A stretch of 64,000 nt of DNA from Undibacterium hunanense (GTDB lineage: Bacteria > Pseudomonadota > Gammaproteobacteria > Burkholderiales > Burkholderiaceae_D): positions 62,001-126,000 of the forward strand of contig NZ_JACOGF010000001.1 of the NCBI RefSeq assembly GCF_014284335.1, in the 5' to 3' direction. A model generated the notes under the pieces. The model saw nothing but the letters and a program-made list of their open reading frames with translations. It was not told the DNA's origin and ran no database searches. The position numbers were made by a program, and so were the translations under genes. Every line of letters begins with the position of its first letter. The stretch's first letter is position 1. Of this stretch, positions 8,454-16,107 are shown one piece after another.

Positions 8454-8521
8454 ATACTATGCCAATATACACAGCATAGACGCACAACATTCCAAAAGAA
8501 TAATATATTTACGCATAGTAT
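8454..8521. promoter_or_regulatory. Inverted repeat in the arnT-arnB gap
   Basis: ATACTATGC at 8454-8462 and its exact complement GCATAGTAT at 8513-8521 enclose 50 A/T-rich bases. The right arm ends just before the arnB Shine-Dalgarno (AAAGGA). It could be an mRNA hairpin tuning arnB translation, an operator pair, or a small relic element. Confidence 0.45.
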
Positions 8522-8534
8522 AGAAAGGATCACC

Positions 8535-9662
8535 ATGAGTGACACGCCCACATTTCTGCCTTTTACCAAACCCAGCATTGATGAAGAAACCATCGCTGCG
8601 GTCGCAGAGGTATTGCGTTCTGGCTGGCTGACCAGCGGCCCCAAGGTCAAGGCACTGGAAGAGCAGTTGTCTGAGTATTTTGGTGGCCGTCCTGTGCGTA
8701 CCTTTAATTCTGGCACCTGTACCATGGAAATCGCCCTGCGTATCGCTGGCATAGGCGCTGGTGATGAAGTCATCACCACCCCCAATTCCTGGGTGGCGAC
8801 TGCCAATGTCATCATAGAAACCGGGGCCACTCCTGTGTTTGCCGATATTGATGCGAAAACGCATAATATCGATCTGGACAAACTTGAAGCGGCCATTACA
8901 CCACGCACCAGGGCCATCATCCCGGTTCACATGTGCGGCCTGCCCTGCGACATGGACAAGCTGTATGCCATTGCCGACAAATACAAATTGCGTGTAATCG
9001 AAGATGCCGCACAAGCCATAGGTTCAAGCTGGAAAGGCAAGCGCATCGGCTCATTTGGTGACTTTGCCTCGTTCAGTTTCCAGGTCAACAAAAACATCAT
9101 GACTGGCGAAGGTGGTTGCCTGGTACTGAATAATGCGGAAGAAGCGCGCCAGGCTGAAAAATATCGCCTGCAAGGTGTGACGCGCAGTGGTCTGGACGGT
9201 ATCGATGTGGACGTGCTGGGTGGTAAATACAATATGACCGATATCGCCGCCGCCATAGGCCTGGGGCAAATGAAGCATCTGGCAGAATTCAATGCCAGGC
9301 GTGCAGCGCTGGCAAAACATTACTTCACCAGCTTTGGTAACGACTTCGAGCAAGCCACAGGCGCGGAACTGCCCATTGCCGATTTTGAAAACAGCAACTG
9401 GCATATGTTCCACGTAGTCTTGCCGGAAAGCGTGAATCGCGCTCATTTCATGCAGCAAATGCTGGACAAGCAAATCGGCCTGGGTTATCACTATCGTGCC
9501 ATCCACCTGTTCAGCATGTACCGTCAGCGCGGCTTTACCGATGGCATGTTCCCGATTGCTGAACGTGTAGGAAAACAGATTGTTACTTTGCCATTATTCC
9601 CGGCAATGAATACGGAAGATGTCGAAAGGGTCGTGTCTGCGGTAAAATCCTGCCTTCTTTGA
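8535..9662 (+). CDS. arnB: UDP-4-amino-4-deoxy-L-arabinose aminotransferase (ArnB)
   Basis: DegT/DnrJ/EryC1/StrS family PLP enzyme of 375 residues that converts UDP-Ara4-ketone with glutamate to UDP-L-Ara4N in the cytoplasm. Visible features: FLPFTKPSIDEETIAAV at the start, EDAAQAIGS at 156-164, and the cofactor lysine Lys186 in FQVNKNIMTGEGG (E. coli ArnB uses Lys188). Good Shine-Dalgarno AAAGGA before the ATG. Usual length for ArnB. Followed after 20 bases by arnC. Confidence 0.93.
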   Translation: MSDTPTFLPFTKPSIDEETIAAVAEVLRSGWLTSGPKVKALEEQLSEYFGGRPVRTFNSGTCTMEIALRIAGIGAGDEVITTPNSWVATANVIIETGATPVFADIDAKTHNIDLDKLEAAITPRTRAIIPVHMCGLPCDMDKLYAIADKYKLRVIEDAAQAIGSSWKGKRIGSFGDFASFSFQVNKNIMTGEGGCLVLNNAEEARQAEKYRLQGVTRSGLDGIDVDVLGGKYNMTDIAAAIGLGQMKHLAEFNARRAALAKHYFTSFGNDFEQATGAELPIADFENSNWHMFHVVLPESVNRAHFMQQMLDKQIGLGYHYRAIHLFSMYRQRGFTDGMFPIAERVGKQIVTLPLFPAMNTEDVERVVSAVKSCLL

Positions 9663-9682
9663 AATCGGTCAAAACAATACCA

Positions 9683-10648
9683 ATGAAACCCGAACTCTCT
9701 GTTGTCATTCCCGTCTACAACGAAGAAGCTGGCCTGGCCAAGCTGTTTGCCAGGTTGTATCCAGCGCTGGACAATCTTGCCGCACGCGGCATCACCTATG
9801 AGGTGGTATTCATCAATGATGGCAGCCGTGATAACACGCCTGCCCTGCTGGCAGACCAGTATCGCCTGCGCCCGGATGTGACGCGCGTGGTGCTGTTCAA
9901 CGGCAATTATGGCCAGCACATGGCGATTTTGGCCGGCTTTGAAGCAACCCGTGGCGAGATCGTAGTGACGCTGGATGCCGATCTGCAAAACCCACCGGAA
10001 GAAATTGGCGCACTGGTCGATAAAATGCGCGAAGGCTATGACTATGTCGGCTCCATACGGCGCAAGCGCCAGGATTCTGCCTGGCGCACCTATGCGTCGA
10101 AAGCCATGAACCGCTTCCGCGAAAAGATCACCCGCATCAAAATTACCGATCAGGGCAATATGCTGCGCGCCTATGGCCGTAATGTCATCAACCTGATCAA
10201 CCAGTGCAGCGAAGTGAATACCTTCGTGCCTGCGCTGGCCTACACCTTCGCCCGCAAGCCTACCGAAATCACGGTCGAGCATGAAGAGCGTTCTGCCGGC
10301 GAATCAAAGTATTCGATTTACAGTCTTATACGTCTGAACTTTGATCTGATGACCGGTTTTTCCATCATGCCGCTGCAATGGTTTTCCATGCTGGGCATGG
10401 TCTTGTCTGTCCTGTCGGGCGGCCTGGTGTTGCTCTTGCTGATACGCCGCTTTGTACTTGGTGCAGAAGCGGAAGGTTTGTTCACACTGTTTGCGATCGC
10501 CTTTTTCATGATGGGTGTGATTTTGTTTGGCATAGGCTTGCTGGGTGAATACGTCGGTCGCATCTATCAGCAGGTGCGTGGCCGTCCGCGCTATGTGGTG
10601 CAGACCATACTGGAACAATCCAGTGCCGATTTGCCTGACGCGAACTGA
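9683..10648 (+). CDS. arnC: Undecaprenyl-phosphate 4-deoxy-4-formamido-L-arabinose transferase (ArnC)
   Basis: GT2 family membrane glycosyltransferase, 321 residues. N-terminal SVVIPVYNEEAGL, the metal/sugar-binding DxD region in VVTLDADLQNPPEE, and two C-terminal transmembrane helices followed by LLGEYVGRIYQQV, as in ArnC/DPM1-like enzymes. It links formylated Ara4N to undecaprenyl phosphate on the cytoplasmic face. The frame can be opened to a TTG at 9659 inside the arnB stop, but ATG 9683 directly precedes the conserved start KPELSVVIPVYNE and is preferred. Confidence 0.93.
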   Translation: MKPELSVVIPVYNEEAGLAKLFARLYPALDNLAARGITYEVVFINDGSRDNTPALLADQYRLRPDVTRVVLFNGNYGQHMAILAGFEATRGEIVVTLDADLQNPPEEIGALVDKMREGYDYVGSIRRKRQDSAWRTYASKAMNRFREKITRIKITDQGNMLRAYGRNVINLINQCSEVNTFVPALAYTFARKPTEITVEHEERSAGESKYSIYSLIRLNFDLMTGFSIMPLQWFSMLGMVLSVLSGGLVLLLLIRRFVLGAEAEGLFTLFAIAFFMMGVILFGIGLLGEYVGRIYQQVRGRPRYVVQTILEQSSADLPDAN

Positions 10649-10658
10649 GGCAGATAGC

Positions 10659-11585
10659 ATGAATGCATCCCATTCCCCTGCCAGCGCAGTGGTGTTCGCC
10701 TATCACAGTGTTGGCGTGCGCTGCATCAAGACCTTGCTGGCACGCGGCATACAGATCAAACTGGTGGTCAGCCACCAGGACAACCCGGCAGAGACCATCT
10801 GGTTTGAGTCGGTCGCTGATTTATGTCGCGAGCAAGGCATACCCTGCATTACCCCGGATGATCCCAAAGCACCTGAATTGAAGGCGCAAGTGGCTGAAAT
10901 AGCCCCGGATTTCATCTTCAGCTTTTATTACCGCCACATGCTGCCGCTGGATGTATTGGCGCTGGCCAAGCGTGGCGCCTACAATCTGCATGGCTCCCTG
11001 CTACCCAAATACCGTGGCCGTGTGCCAGTCAACTGGGCAGTATTGCACGGCGAAACCGAAACCGGTGCCACACTGCATGAAATGGCGCTGAAACCGGATG
11101 CGGGTGCCATTATTGCCCAGACTGCTGTCCCGATTTTGCCTGACGACACGGCGTATGAAGTATTTGGCAAGCTGACTGTGGCTGCTGAGCAATGTTTGTG
11201 GAGTGCCTTGCCCAGTCTGGTAGCGGGCGATTTCAAGACCTTGCCGAATGATTTGTCGGCAGGTAGCTATTTTGGTGGCCGCAAGCCAGAAGATGGCCGC
11301 ATCAACTGGCAGCAAACCGCCCAGCAAGTCTACAATCTGCATCGTGCAGTGGCACCGCCCTACCCTGGTGCATTTACCGAACAGGCAGGCCAGCGGTTTG
11401 TGATAGGAAAGGCACGATTATTCCATGGCGATGCGGCAAATTTGCCGACAGGCTTACATGTGGTGGATAATGTCGTCCTTGGCGTGTGCGGCGATGGTCG
11501 TGCATTGCACATTATTGAATTGTTAATGAATGACAAAGTCATTGCCGCACAAGAACTGGCAGCCCATTTGTCATCGGCTGCATAA
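10659..11585 (+). CDS. UDP-Ara4N formyltransferase (stand-alone N-terminal half of ArnA)
   Basis: A 308-residue formyltransferase that uses 10-formyl-tetrahydrofolate to N-formylate UDP-L-Ara4N. The catalytic triad is visible: Asn109 and His111 in YNLHGSLLPKYRG, Asp147 in KPDAGAII. In E. coli this is the N-terminal domain of the bifunctional ArnA; here it is a separate gene and the decarboxylase domain is the next one. The open frame runs back into arnC (to 10545), but those codons encode a Cys/Arg-rich shadow; ATG 10659 with GAGG upstream begins the real protein. Confidence 0.92.
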   Translation: MNASHSPASAVVFAYHSVGVRCIKTLLARGIQIKLVVSHQDNPAETIWFESVADLCREQGIPCITPDDPKAPELKAQVAEIAPDFIFSFYYRHMLPLDVLALAKRGAYNLHGSLLPKYRGRVPVNWAVLHGETETGATLHEMALKPDAGAIIAQTAVPILPDDTAYEVFGKLTVAAEQCLWSALPSLVAGDFKTLPNDLSAGSYFGGRKPEDGRINWQQTAQQVYNLHRAVAPPYPGAFTEQAGQRFVIGKARLFHGDAANLPTGLHVVDNVVLGVCGDGRALHIIELLMNDKVIAAQELAAHLSSAA

Positions 11586-11642
11586 GTGCAGTAATTGCCA
11601 ATTCTGAACTGACAAGCAACATTTACTTAAGAAGAACTCACT

Positions 11643-12683
11643 ATGAAAAAAGTCCTGATACTCGGCGTGAACGGTTTTATCGGTCACCATCTGTCCAAGC
11701 GCATCCTGGAAACCACAGATTGGGAAGTGTATGGCATGGACATGCAAACCGAGCGTTTGGGCGACATGATCAATCATCCACGCATGCATTTCTTTGAAGG
11801 TGACATCACCATCAATAAAGAATGGGTGGAATACCATGTCAAGAAATGTGACGTCATCCTGCCACTGGTAGCGATCGCCACGCCATCCACTTATGTAAAA
11901 CAGCCGCTGCGCGTGTTTGAGCTCGACTTTGAAGCCAACCTGCCCATCGTGCGTTCCGCTGCCAAGTATGGCAAGCATCTGGTGTTCCCATCCACGTCTG
12001 AAGTCTATGGCATGTGCCATGACGAAGAATTTGATCCGGAAGAATCCGAACTGATCTGCGGCCCTATCAACAAACCACGCTGGATTTATTCCTGCGCCAA
12101 ACAGTTGATGGACCGCGTGATCTGGGGTTATGGCATGGAAGGCCTGAACTTCACTCTGTTCCGCCCTTTTAACTGGATCGGTGCCGGTCTTGACAATATC
12201 CATACACCAAAAGAAGGCAGCTCACGCGTAGTGACGCAATTCTTTGGTCATATCGTCCGTGGTGAAAACATTTCCCTGGTAGATGGCGGCGCGCAAAAAC
12301 GTGCTTTCACTTATATCGACGACGGCATCGATGCACTGATGCGTATCATCGACAATAAAGATGGCGTAGCCACCGGCAAGATCTACAACATCGGCAACCC
12401 GACCAATAATTTCTCGATCCGTGAACTGGCGCACATGATGCTGGATCTGGCGGCTGAATATCCTGAATACGCAGAAACGGCGAAAAAAGTCTCCCTGACT
12501 GAAACCACTTCGGCTGCCTACTATGGCAAAGGTTATCAGGACGTACAAAACCGTGTACCTAAAATCACCAATACCTGCGAAGAACTGGGCTGGAAACCAG
12601 TGACGACCATGCCAGACACCATGCGCAATATTTTCGATGCCTATCGCAGCCAGGTAGCCGAAGCACGCGCCCTGATGGACTAA
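11643..12683 (+). CDS. UDP-glucuronate 4-oxidase/decarboxylase (stand-alone C-terminal half of ArnA)
   Basis: A 346-residue short-chain dehydrogenase-type enzyme. GVNGFIGHHLSKRIL (8-22) is the NAD-binding loop; FPSTSEVYG and YSCAKQLMDR carry the Ser/Thr-Glu and Tyr-xxx-Lys catalytic residues of the ArnA decarboxylase domain. It oxidises and decarboxylates UDP-glucuronic acid to UDP-4-keto-pentose, the first committed step to Ara4N. In enterobacteria it is fused behind the formyltransferase; here 57 bases separate the two genes. Split ArnA is known in some Burkholderiales. Confidence 0.92.
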   Translation: MKKVLILGVNGFIGHHLSKRILETTDWEVYGMDMQTERLGDMINHPRMHFFEGDITINKEWVEYHVKKCDVILPLVAIATPSTYVKQPLRVFELDFEANLPIVRSAAKYGKHLVFPSTSEVYGMCHDEEFDPEESELICGPINKPRWIYSCAKQLMDRVIWGYGMEGLNFTLFRPFNWIGAGLDNIHTPKEGSSRVVTQFFGHIVRGENISLVDGGAQKRAFTYIDDGIDALMRIIDNKDGVATGKIYNIGNPTNNFSIRELAHMMLDLAAEYPEYAETAKKVSLTETTSAAYYGKGYQDVQNRVPKITNTCEELGWKPVTTMPDTMRNIFDAYRSQVAEARALMD

Positions 12684-12694
12684 GCCGGTACTAC

Positions 12695-13630
12695 ATGCCT
12701 ACCATAGTTCTCAAGATCGACGTCGATACCTTTCGCGGCACCCGGGAAGGCGTACCCAATCTGGTACGCCTGCTGAAAAAACACCAGGCTGGTGCGACTT
12801 TCCTGTTTTCTCTCGGAAAGGATCATACCGGCTGGGCCTTGCGCCGTGCTTTTCGCCCCGGTTTTTTTCAAAAGGTCTCCCGCACATCGGTACTTGAGCA
12901 CTATGGCCTGAAAACCCTGATGTACGGCGTGTTACTGCCCGCACCAGATATAGGTAGTTGCACGAAAGAGATGCAGGCCGTACGCGATGCTGGCTTCGAG
13001 TGTGGCATACACACCTGGGATCACGTGGTCTGGCAAGACAATGTCCGCCAGCGCGGGCTGGAATGGACGCGCGACCATATGCAGCAGGCACATCAGCGCT
13101 TCCAGCAGATTTTTGGCGATACGCCCAAAACCCATGGTGCCGCCGGCTGGCAAATGAATCCGCACGCCTTTGCCCAGCTCGACCAGTTTGGCATGCGGTA
13201 TGCATCTGACGGACGCGCCATGCTGAAAGAGGATGGCAGTCTGCAAGACCCGGCTGCCGGCCCGTATCGCTTGCAGACCGAAGGCACTGTCCGGTCCTGC
13301 ATACAGATGCCGACCACCCTGCCTACTCTTGATGAGTTGCTGGGACGCGACATTAACGGACTTGTCATTTCCGAGTCAAATATCGCTGCTAACATACTTG
13401 AATTGACGGCAATTCCAAAAGATCATGTATTTACTCTACATGCAGAGCTTGAAGGACAGAAACTTGCCCCCATATTCGAGGAATTGCTGACAGGCTGGCA
13501 CAAGCAGGGATATCGATGCATCTCCATGGCGGACTATTACCAGTCCATCAAGGATAGTGAATTACCAGTACGCCCATTGTCATGGGCAAGCTTGCCAGGT
13601 CGTTCCGGAGAATTGGTCGCCCTGATCTAG
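12695..13630 (+). CDS. arnD: 4-deoxy-4-formamido-L-arabinose-phosphoundecaprenol deformylase (ArnD)
   Basis: NodB-type polysaccharide deacetylase-fold protein of 311 residues. N-terminal VLKIDVDTFRGTREGVPNL holds the metal-binding aspartates; GIHTWDHVVWQD and the following region match ArnD-type HxxxH sites. It removes the formyl group from undecaprenyl-linked Ara4FN so that the free amino sugar can be flipped and used by ArnT. It closes the arn gene run, eleven bases after the decarboxylase gene. No arnE or arnF follows; a peroxiredoxin gene comes next. Confidence 0.92.
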   Translation: MPTIVLKIDVDTFRGTREGVPNLVRLLKKHQAGATFLFSLGKDHTGWALRRAFRPGFFQKVSRTSVLEHYGLKTLMYGVLLPAPDIGSCTKEMQAVRDAGFECGIHTWDHVVWQDNVRQRGLEWTRDHMQQAHQRFQQIFGDTPKTHGAAGWQMNPHAFAQLDQFGMRYASDGRAMLKEDGSLQDPAAGPYRLQTEGTVRSCIQMPTTLPTLDELLGRDINGLVISESNIAANILELTAIPKDHVFTLHAELEGQKLAPIFEELLTGWHKQGYRCISMADYYQSIKDSELPVRPLSWASLPGRSGELVALI

Positions 13631-13672
13631 TCTGTCAGCAACATTTCTCCACCCCTAACCAAGGAGATGACA

Positions 13673-14149
13673 GTGGCTGACACCCCCTCTGCACTAAATT
13701 GCCAGGTACCAGAATTTTCCGCTGCCATGACAGGCGGCAAAACGTTTCAATTAACTGACTATCTGGGTAAAAAGATCGTCATTTATTTTTACCCAAAAGA
13801 CAACACTCCTGGCTGCACAACGGAAAGCATTGCTTTTCGTGATCTGCATGCGCAATTACAACAGGCTAATACCGAAGTGGTTGGTATCAGCCGTGACAGT
13901 CTGCGCTCGCACGAGGGTTTCAAGAGCAAGCTGGCTCTGCCCTTTGACTTGATTTCCGATCCGGATGAGACTTTATGTGCCCTGTTCAACGTCATGAAAA
14001 TGAAAAACATGTACGGCAAGCAGGTACGTGGCATAGAACGCAGCACATTTGTGATTGACGGCAACGGTAAATTAGTGAAAGAATGGCGTGGAGTCAAAGT
14101 AGCAGGACACGTTGATGAAGTACTCGAATTTGTGAGCGCCCAAACTTAA
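13673..14149 (+). CDS. bcp: Thioredoxin-dependent peroxiredoxin (Bcp/PrxQ)
   Basis: A 158-residue peroxiredoxin reducing organic peroxides and hydrogen peroxide. Peroxidatic Cys48 lies in FYPKDNTPGCTTES; conserved Arg is in IERSTFVID. The usual second cysteine five residues on (TPGCxxxxC) is missing (TPGCTTESI), and there is none near residue 83, so this may be a one-cysteine Bcp or may use Cys10 or Cys102. Start choice: AAGGAG at 13661-13666 directly abuts ATG 13667 but is six bases before GTG 13673, so GTG is preferred. Confidence 0.9.
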   Translation: MADTPSALNCQVPEFSAAMTGGKTFQLTDYLGKKIVIYFYPKDNTPGCTTESIAFRDLHAQLQQANTEVVGISRDSLRSHEGFKSKLALPFDLISDPDETLCALFNVMKMKNMYGKQVRGIERSTFVIDGNGKLVKEWRGVKVAGHVDEVLEFVSAQT

Positions 14150-14175
14150 TTGAACTCTCCAGAATTACTCTTGAT

Positions 14176-14236
14176 AAAAGCCGCGAAAGACAGTGCCAGC
14201 AGCAATGCTGGTATGTCCTTAGCGGCTTTTAACTTT
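14176..14236 (+). terminator. Terminator between bcp and phoH
   Basis: AAAAGCCGC (14176-14184) pairs with GCGGCTTTT (14222-14230), then AACTTTT. The loop holds a second hairpin (CCAGC...GCTGG, 14196-14211). The symmetrical A and T ends would let it work in both directions. Confidence 0.6.
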
Positions 14237-14265
14237 TCAGCTCTCACTTTTTGATTGAGGTTTTC

Positions 14266-15981
14266 ATGCCATTGCCAAAAATGCCGACCAAACCAGCAGC
14301 ACTGCTTTCGCCTAAAGATTATCCCAAAGCAGAAAAAGGCAAACCAGCCAAAACAATAAAATCCGCCGCGCCAGAGAAAATCAAAGCGGTAGAAGCTGTT
14401 CAGGCTCCTCAAAGAAAGAAAACCACAGTTACGCCCATCGCAGCTGTCAGACCTGTCGTTGCCGAAAGACCGGCGCCAGTTGTCAGTGCAAAAGCTGCCC
14501 CAGCAGCCGCTGCCAAGAGCAAGTTGCCGGACAACCGCGTTAAATCCGGCACCAGCCGTGCTGCGGACAAATCCGGTGTCAAAAAATTGTTTGTGCTGGA
14601 TACCAATGTACTGATGCATGACCCTTCATCACTGTTCCGTTTTGAAGAACATGATATCTACCTGCCCATGATCACGCTCGAAGAGCTGGATGATCATAAA
14701 AAAGGTATGTCGGAAGTGGCGCGTAATGCACGCCAGGTATCCCGTTCGCTGGATGCACTGGTGGGTGATATCGACCATCACGACATCGAAAAAGGTATCT
14801 TGCTGTCCAAACTGGGCAACAAGGACGCCAAAGGGCATCTGTACTTTCAGACCAAGTTGCAATCCGGTGAATTGCCGGTAGGCCTGCCCAAAGGCAAGGC
14901 AGACAATCAGATCCTGGGCGTCGTCACTGCACTTGAAAAGGAAATGCCAGGTCGCCCTGTCGTATTGGTATCAAAAGATATCAATATGCGCATCAAGGCG
15001 CGTGCCATGGGCTTGCCGGCAGAAGACTACTTCAATGATCATGTGCTGGAAGATTCCGACCTGCTGTATTCAGGTATCGTGCAATTGCCCGATGATTTCT
15101 GGAACAAGCATGGCAAGGGTATAGAAACCTGGCAGGAAAACCGCAACGGACTCAGCACGACTTTTTACCGCATCACCGGACCCGTCATCCCTTCCCTGCT
15201 AGTAAATCAGTTTGTCTACCTCGAACCCAAGAATGGTGAAGCGTCTTTCTATGGCCAGGTCAGGCAGATCAATGGCAAGACTGCCGTACTGCAAACCTTG
15301 CGTGATTACGGCCATATCAAGCACAGCGTCTGGGGTATTACCTCACGCAATCGCGAGCAGAATTTTGCACTGAATCTGTTGATGGATCCAGAATGCGATT
15401 TCGTCACGCTGCTGGGTCAGGCCGGTACCGGCAAGACCTTGCTGGCACTGGCAGCAGGCCTGGCACAGGTGCTGGAAACCAAAACCTACAATGAAATCAT
15501 CGTCACTCGTGTCACCGTGCCGGTAGGTGAAGACATCGGTTTCCTGCCAGGTACTGAAGAAGAAAAAATGTCGCCGTGGATGGGCGCCTTTGATGACAAC
15601 CTCGAAGTGCTCAACAAGTCCGACAATGATGCTGGTGACTGGGGCCGTGCCGCAACACAGGACCTGATACGTTCGAAGATCAAGATCAAGTCCCTGAACT
15701 TCATGCGGGGTCGTACCTTCGTCAACAAGTTCCTGATCATCGACGAAGCGCAGAATCTGACGCCGAAACAGGTCAAGACGTTGGTGACACGTGCCGGCCC
15801 TGGCACCAAGATCATCTGCCTGGGTAATATCGCGCAGATCGATACACCATATCTGACCGAAGGCTCCAGTGGTCTGACCTATGTGGTTGATCGTTTCAAA
15901 GGCTGGGCACATAGCGGCCACGTCACACTGGCGCGTGGTGAACGCTCCCGTCTCGCCGATCACGCGAGCGAAATCTTGTAA
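14266..15981 (+). CDS. PIN domain-PhoH family ATPase
   Basis: A 571-residue protein in three parts. Residues 1-105 are a Lys/Ala/Pro-rich, probably disordered extension. Residues about 107-250 form a PIN ribonuclease-like domain starting LFVLDTNVLMHDP (Asp112). The C-terminal PhoH domain has Walker A GQAGTGKT near 385-392 and Walker B LIIDEAQN near 491. PIN-PhoH proteins (PhoH2/YlaK type) are described as RNA helicase-nucleases. ATG 14266 with TGAGG five bases upstream is preferred to an in-frame TTG at 14251. No antitoxin-like gene is adjacent. A strong terminator follows at 16003. Confidence 0.88.
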   Translation: MPLPKMPTKPAALLSPKDYPKAEKGKPAKTIKSAAPEKIKAVEAVQAPQRKKTTVTPIAAVRPVVAERPAPVVSAKAAPAAAAKSKLPDNRVKSGTSRAADKSGVKKLFVLDTNVLMHDPSSLFRFEEHDIYLPMITLEELDDHKKGMSEVARNARQVSRSLDALVGDIDHHDIEKGILLSKLGNKDAKGHLYFQTKLQSGELPVGLPKGKADNQILGVVTALEKEMPGRPVVLVSKDINMRIKARAMGLPAEDYFNDHVLEDSDLLYSGIVQLPDDFWNKHGKGIETWQENRNGLSTTFYRITGPVIPSLLVNQFVYLEPKNGEASFYGQVRQINGKTAVLQTLRDYGHIKHSVWGITSRNREQNFALNLLMDPECDFVTLLGQAGTGKTLLALAAGLAQVLETKTYNEIIVTRVTVPVGEDIGFLPGTEEEKMSPWMGAFDDNLEVLNKSDNDAGDWGRAATQDLIRSKIKIKSLNFMRGRTFVNKFLIIDEAQNLTPKQVKTLVTRAGPGTKIICLGNIAQIDTPYLTEGSSGLTYVVDRFKGWAHSGHVTLARGERSRLADHASEIL

Positions 15982-16002
15982 TTCGTTCTTGCTGCAGTAA
16001 TG

Positions 16003-16036
16003 AAAAATGGCGCATATATCATATGCGCCATTTTTT
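16003..16036 (+). terminator. Terminator after phoH
   Basis: A 14-base perfect inverted repeat (AAAAATGGCGCATA / TATGCGCCATTTTT) with a T tract to 16036, 22 bases after the PIN-PhoH stop. Confidence 0.85.
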
Positions 16037-16056
16037 ATTGAAGATTCACTTTATAT

Positions 16057-16092
16057 AGAACTCATTTCATCAATAGGGATGAAATGAGTTCT
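16057..16092. repeat. Perfect 15-base inverted repeat
   Basis: AGAACTCATTTCATC at 16057-16071 and its exact complement at 16078-16092 around a six-base loop, between the phoH terminator and the stop of the MFS-PlsC gene. There is no T tract on the minus strand, so it may act as an mRNA 3'-end hairpin rather than a classical terminator. Confidence 0.6.
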
Positions 16093-16107
16093 AGTCATTG
16101 ACTGTTT

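Noticed and set aside
9524-10282. 252-codon minus-strand frame across the arnB-arnC junction
   Set aside because: Crosses two real genes on the opposite strand; composition is unlike the window's proteins.
16003-16092. Two adjacent perfect inverted repeats considered as a small mobile element
   Set aside because: The first is a standard terminator with a T tract; the second differs in sequence, and the two do not form one pair of terminal repeats.
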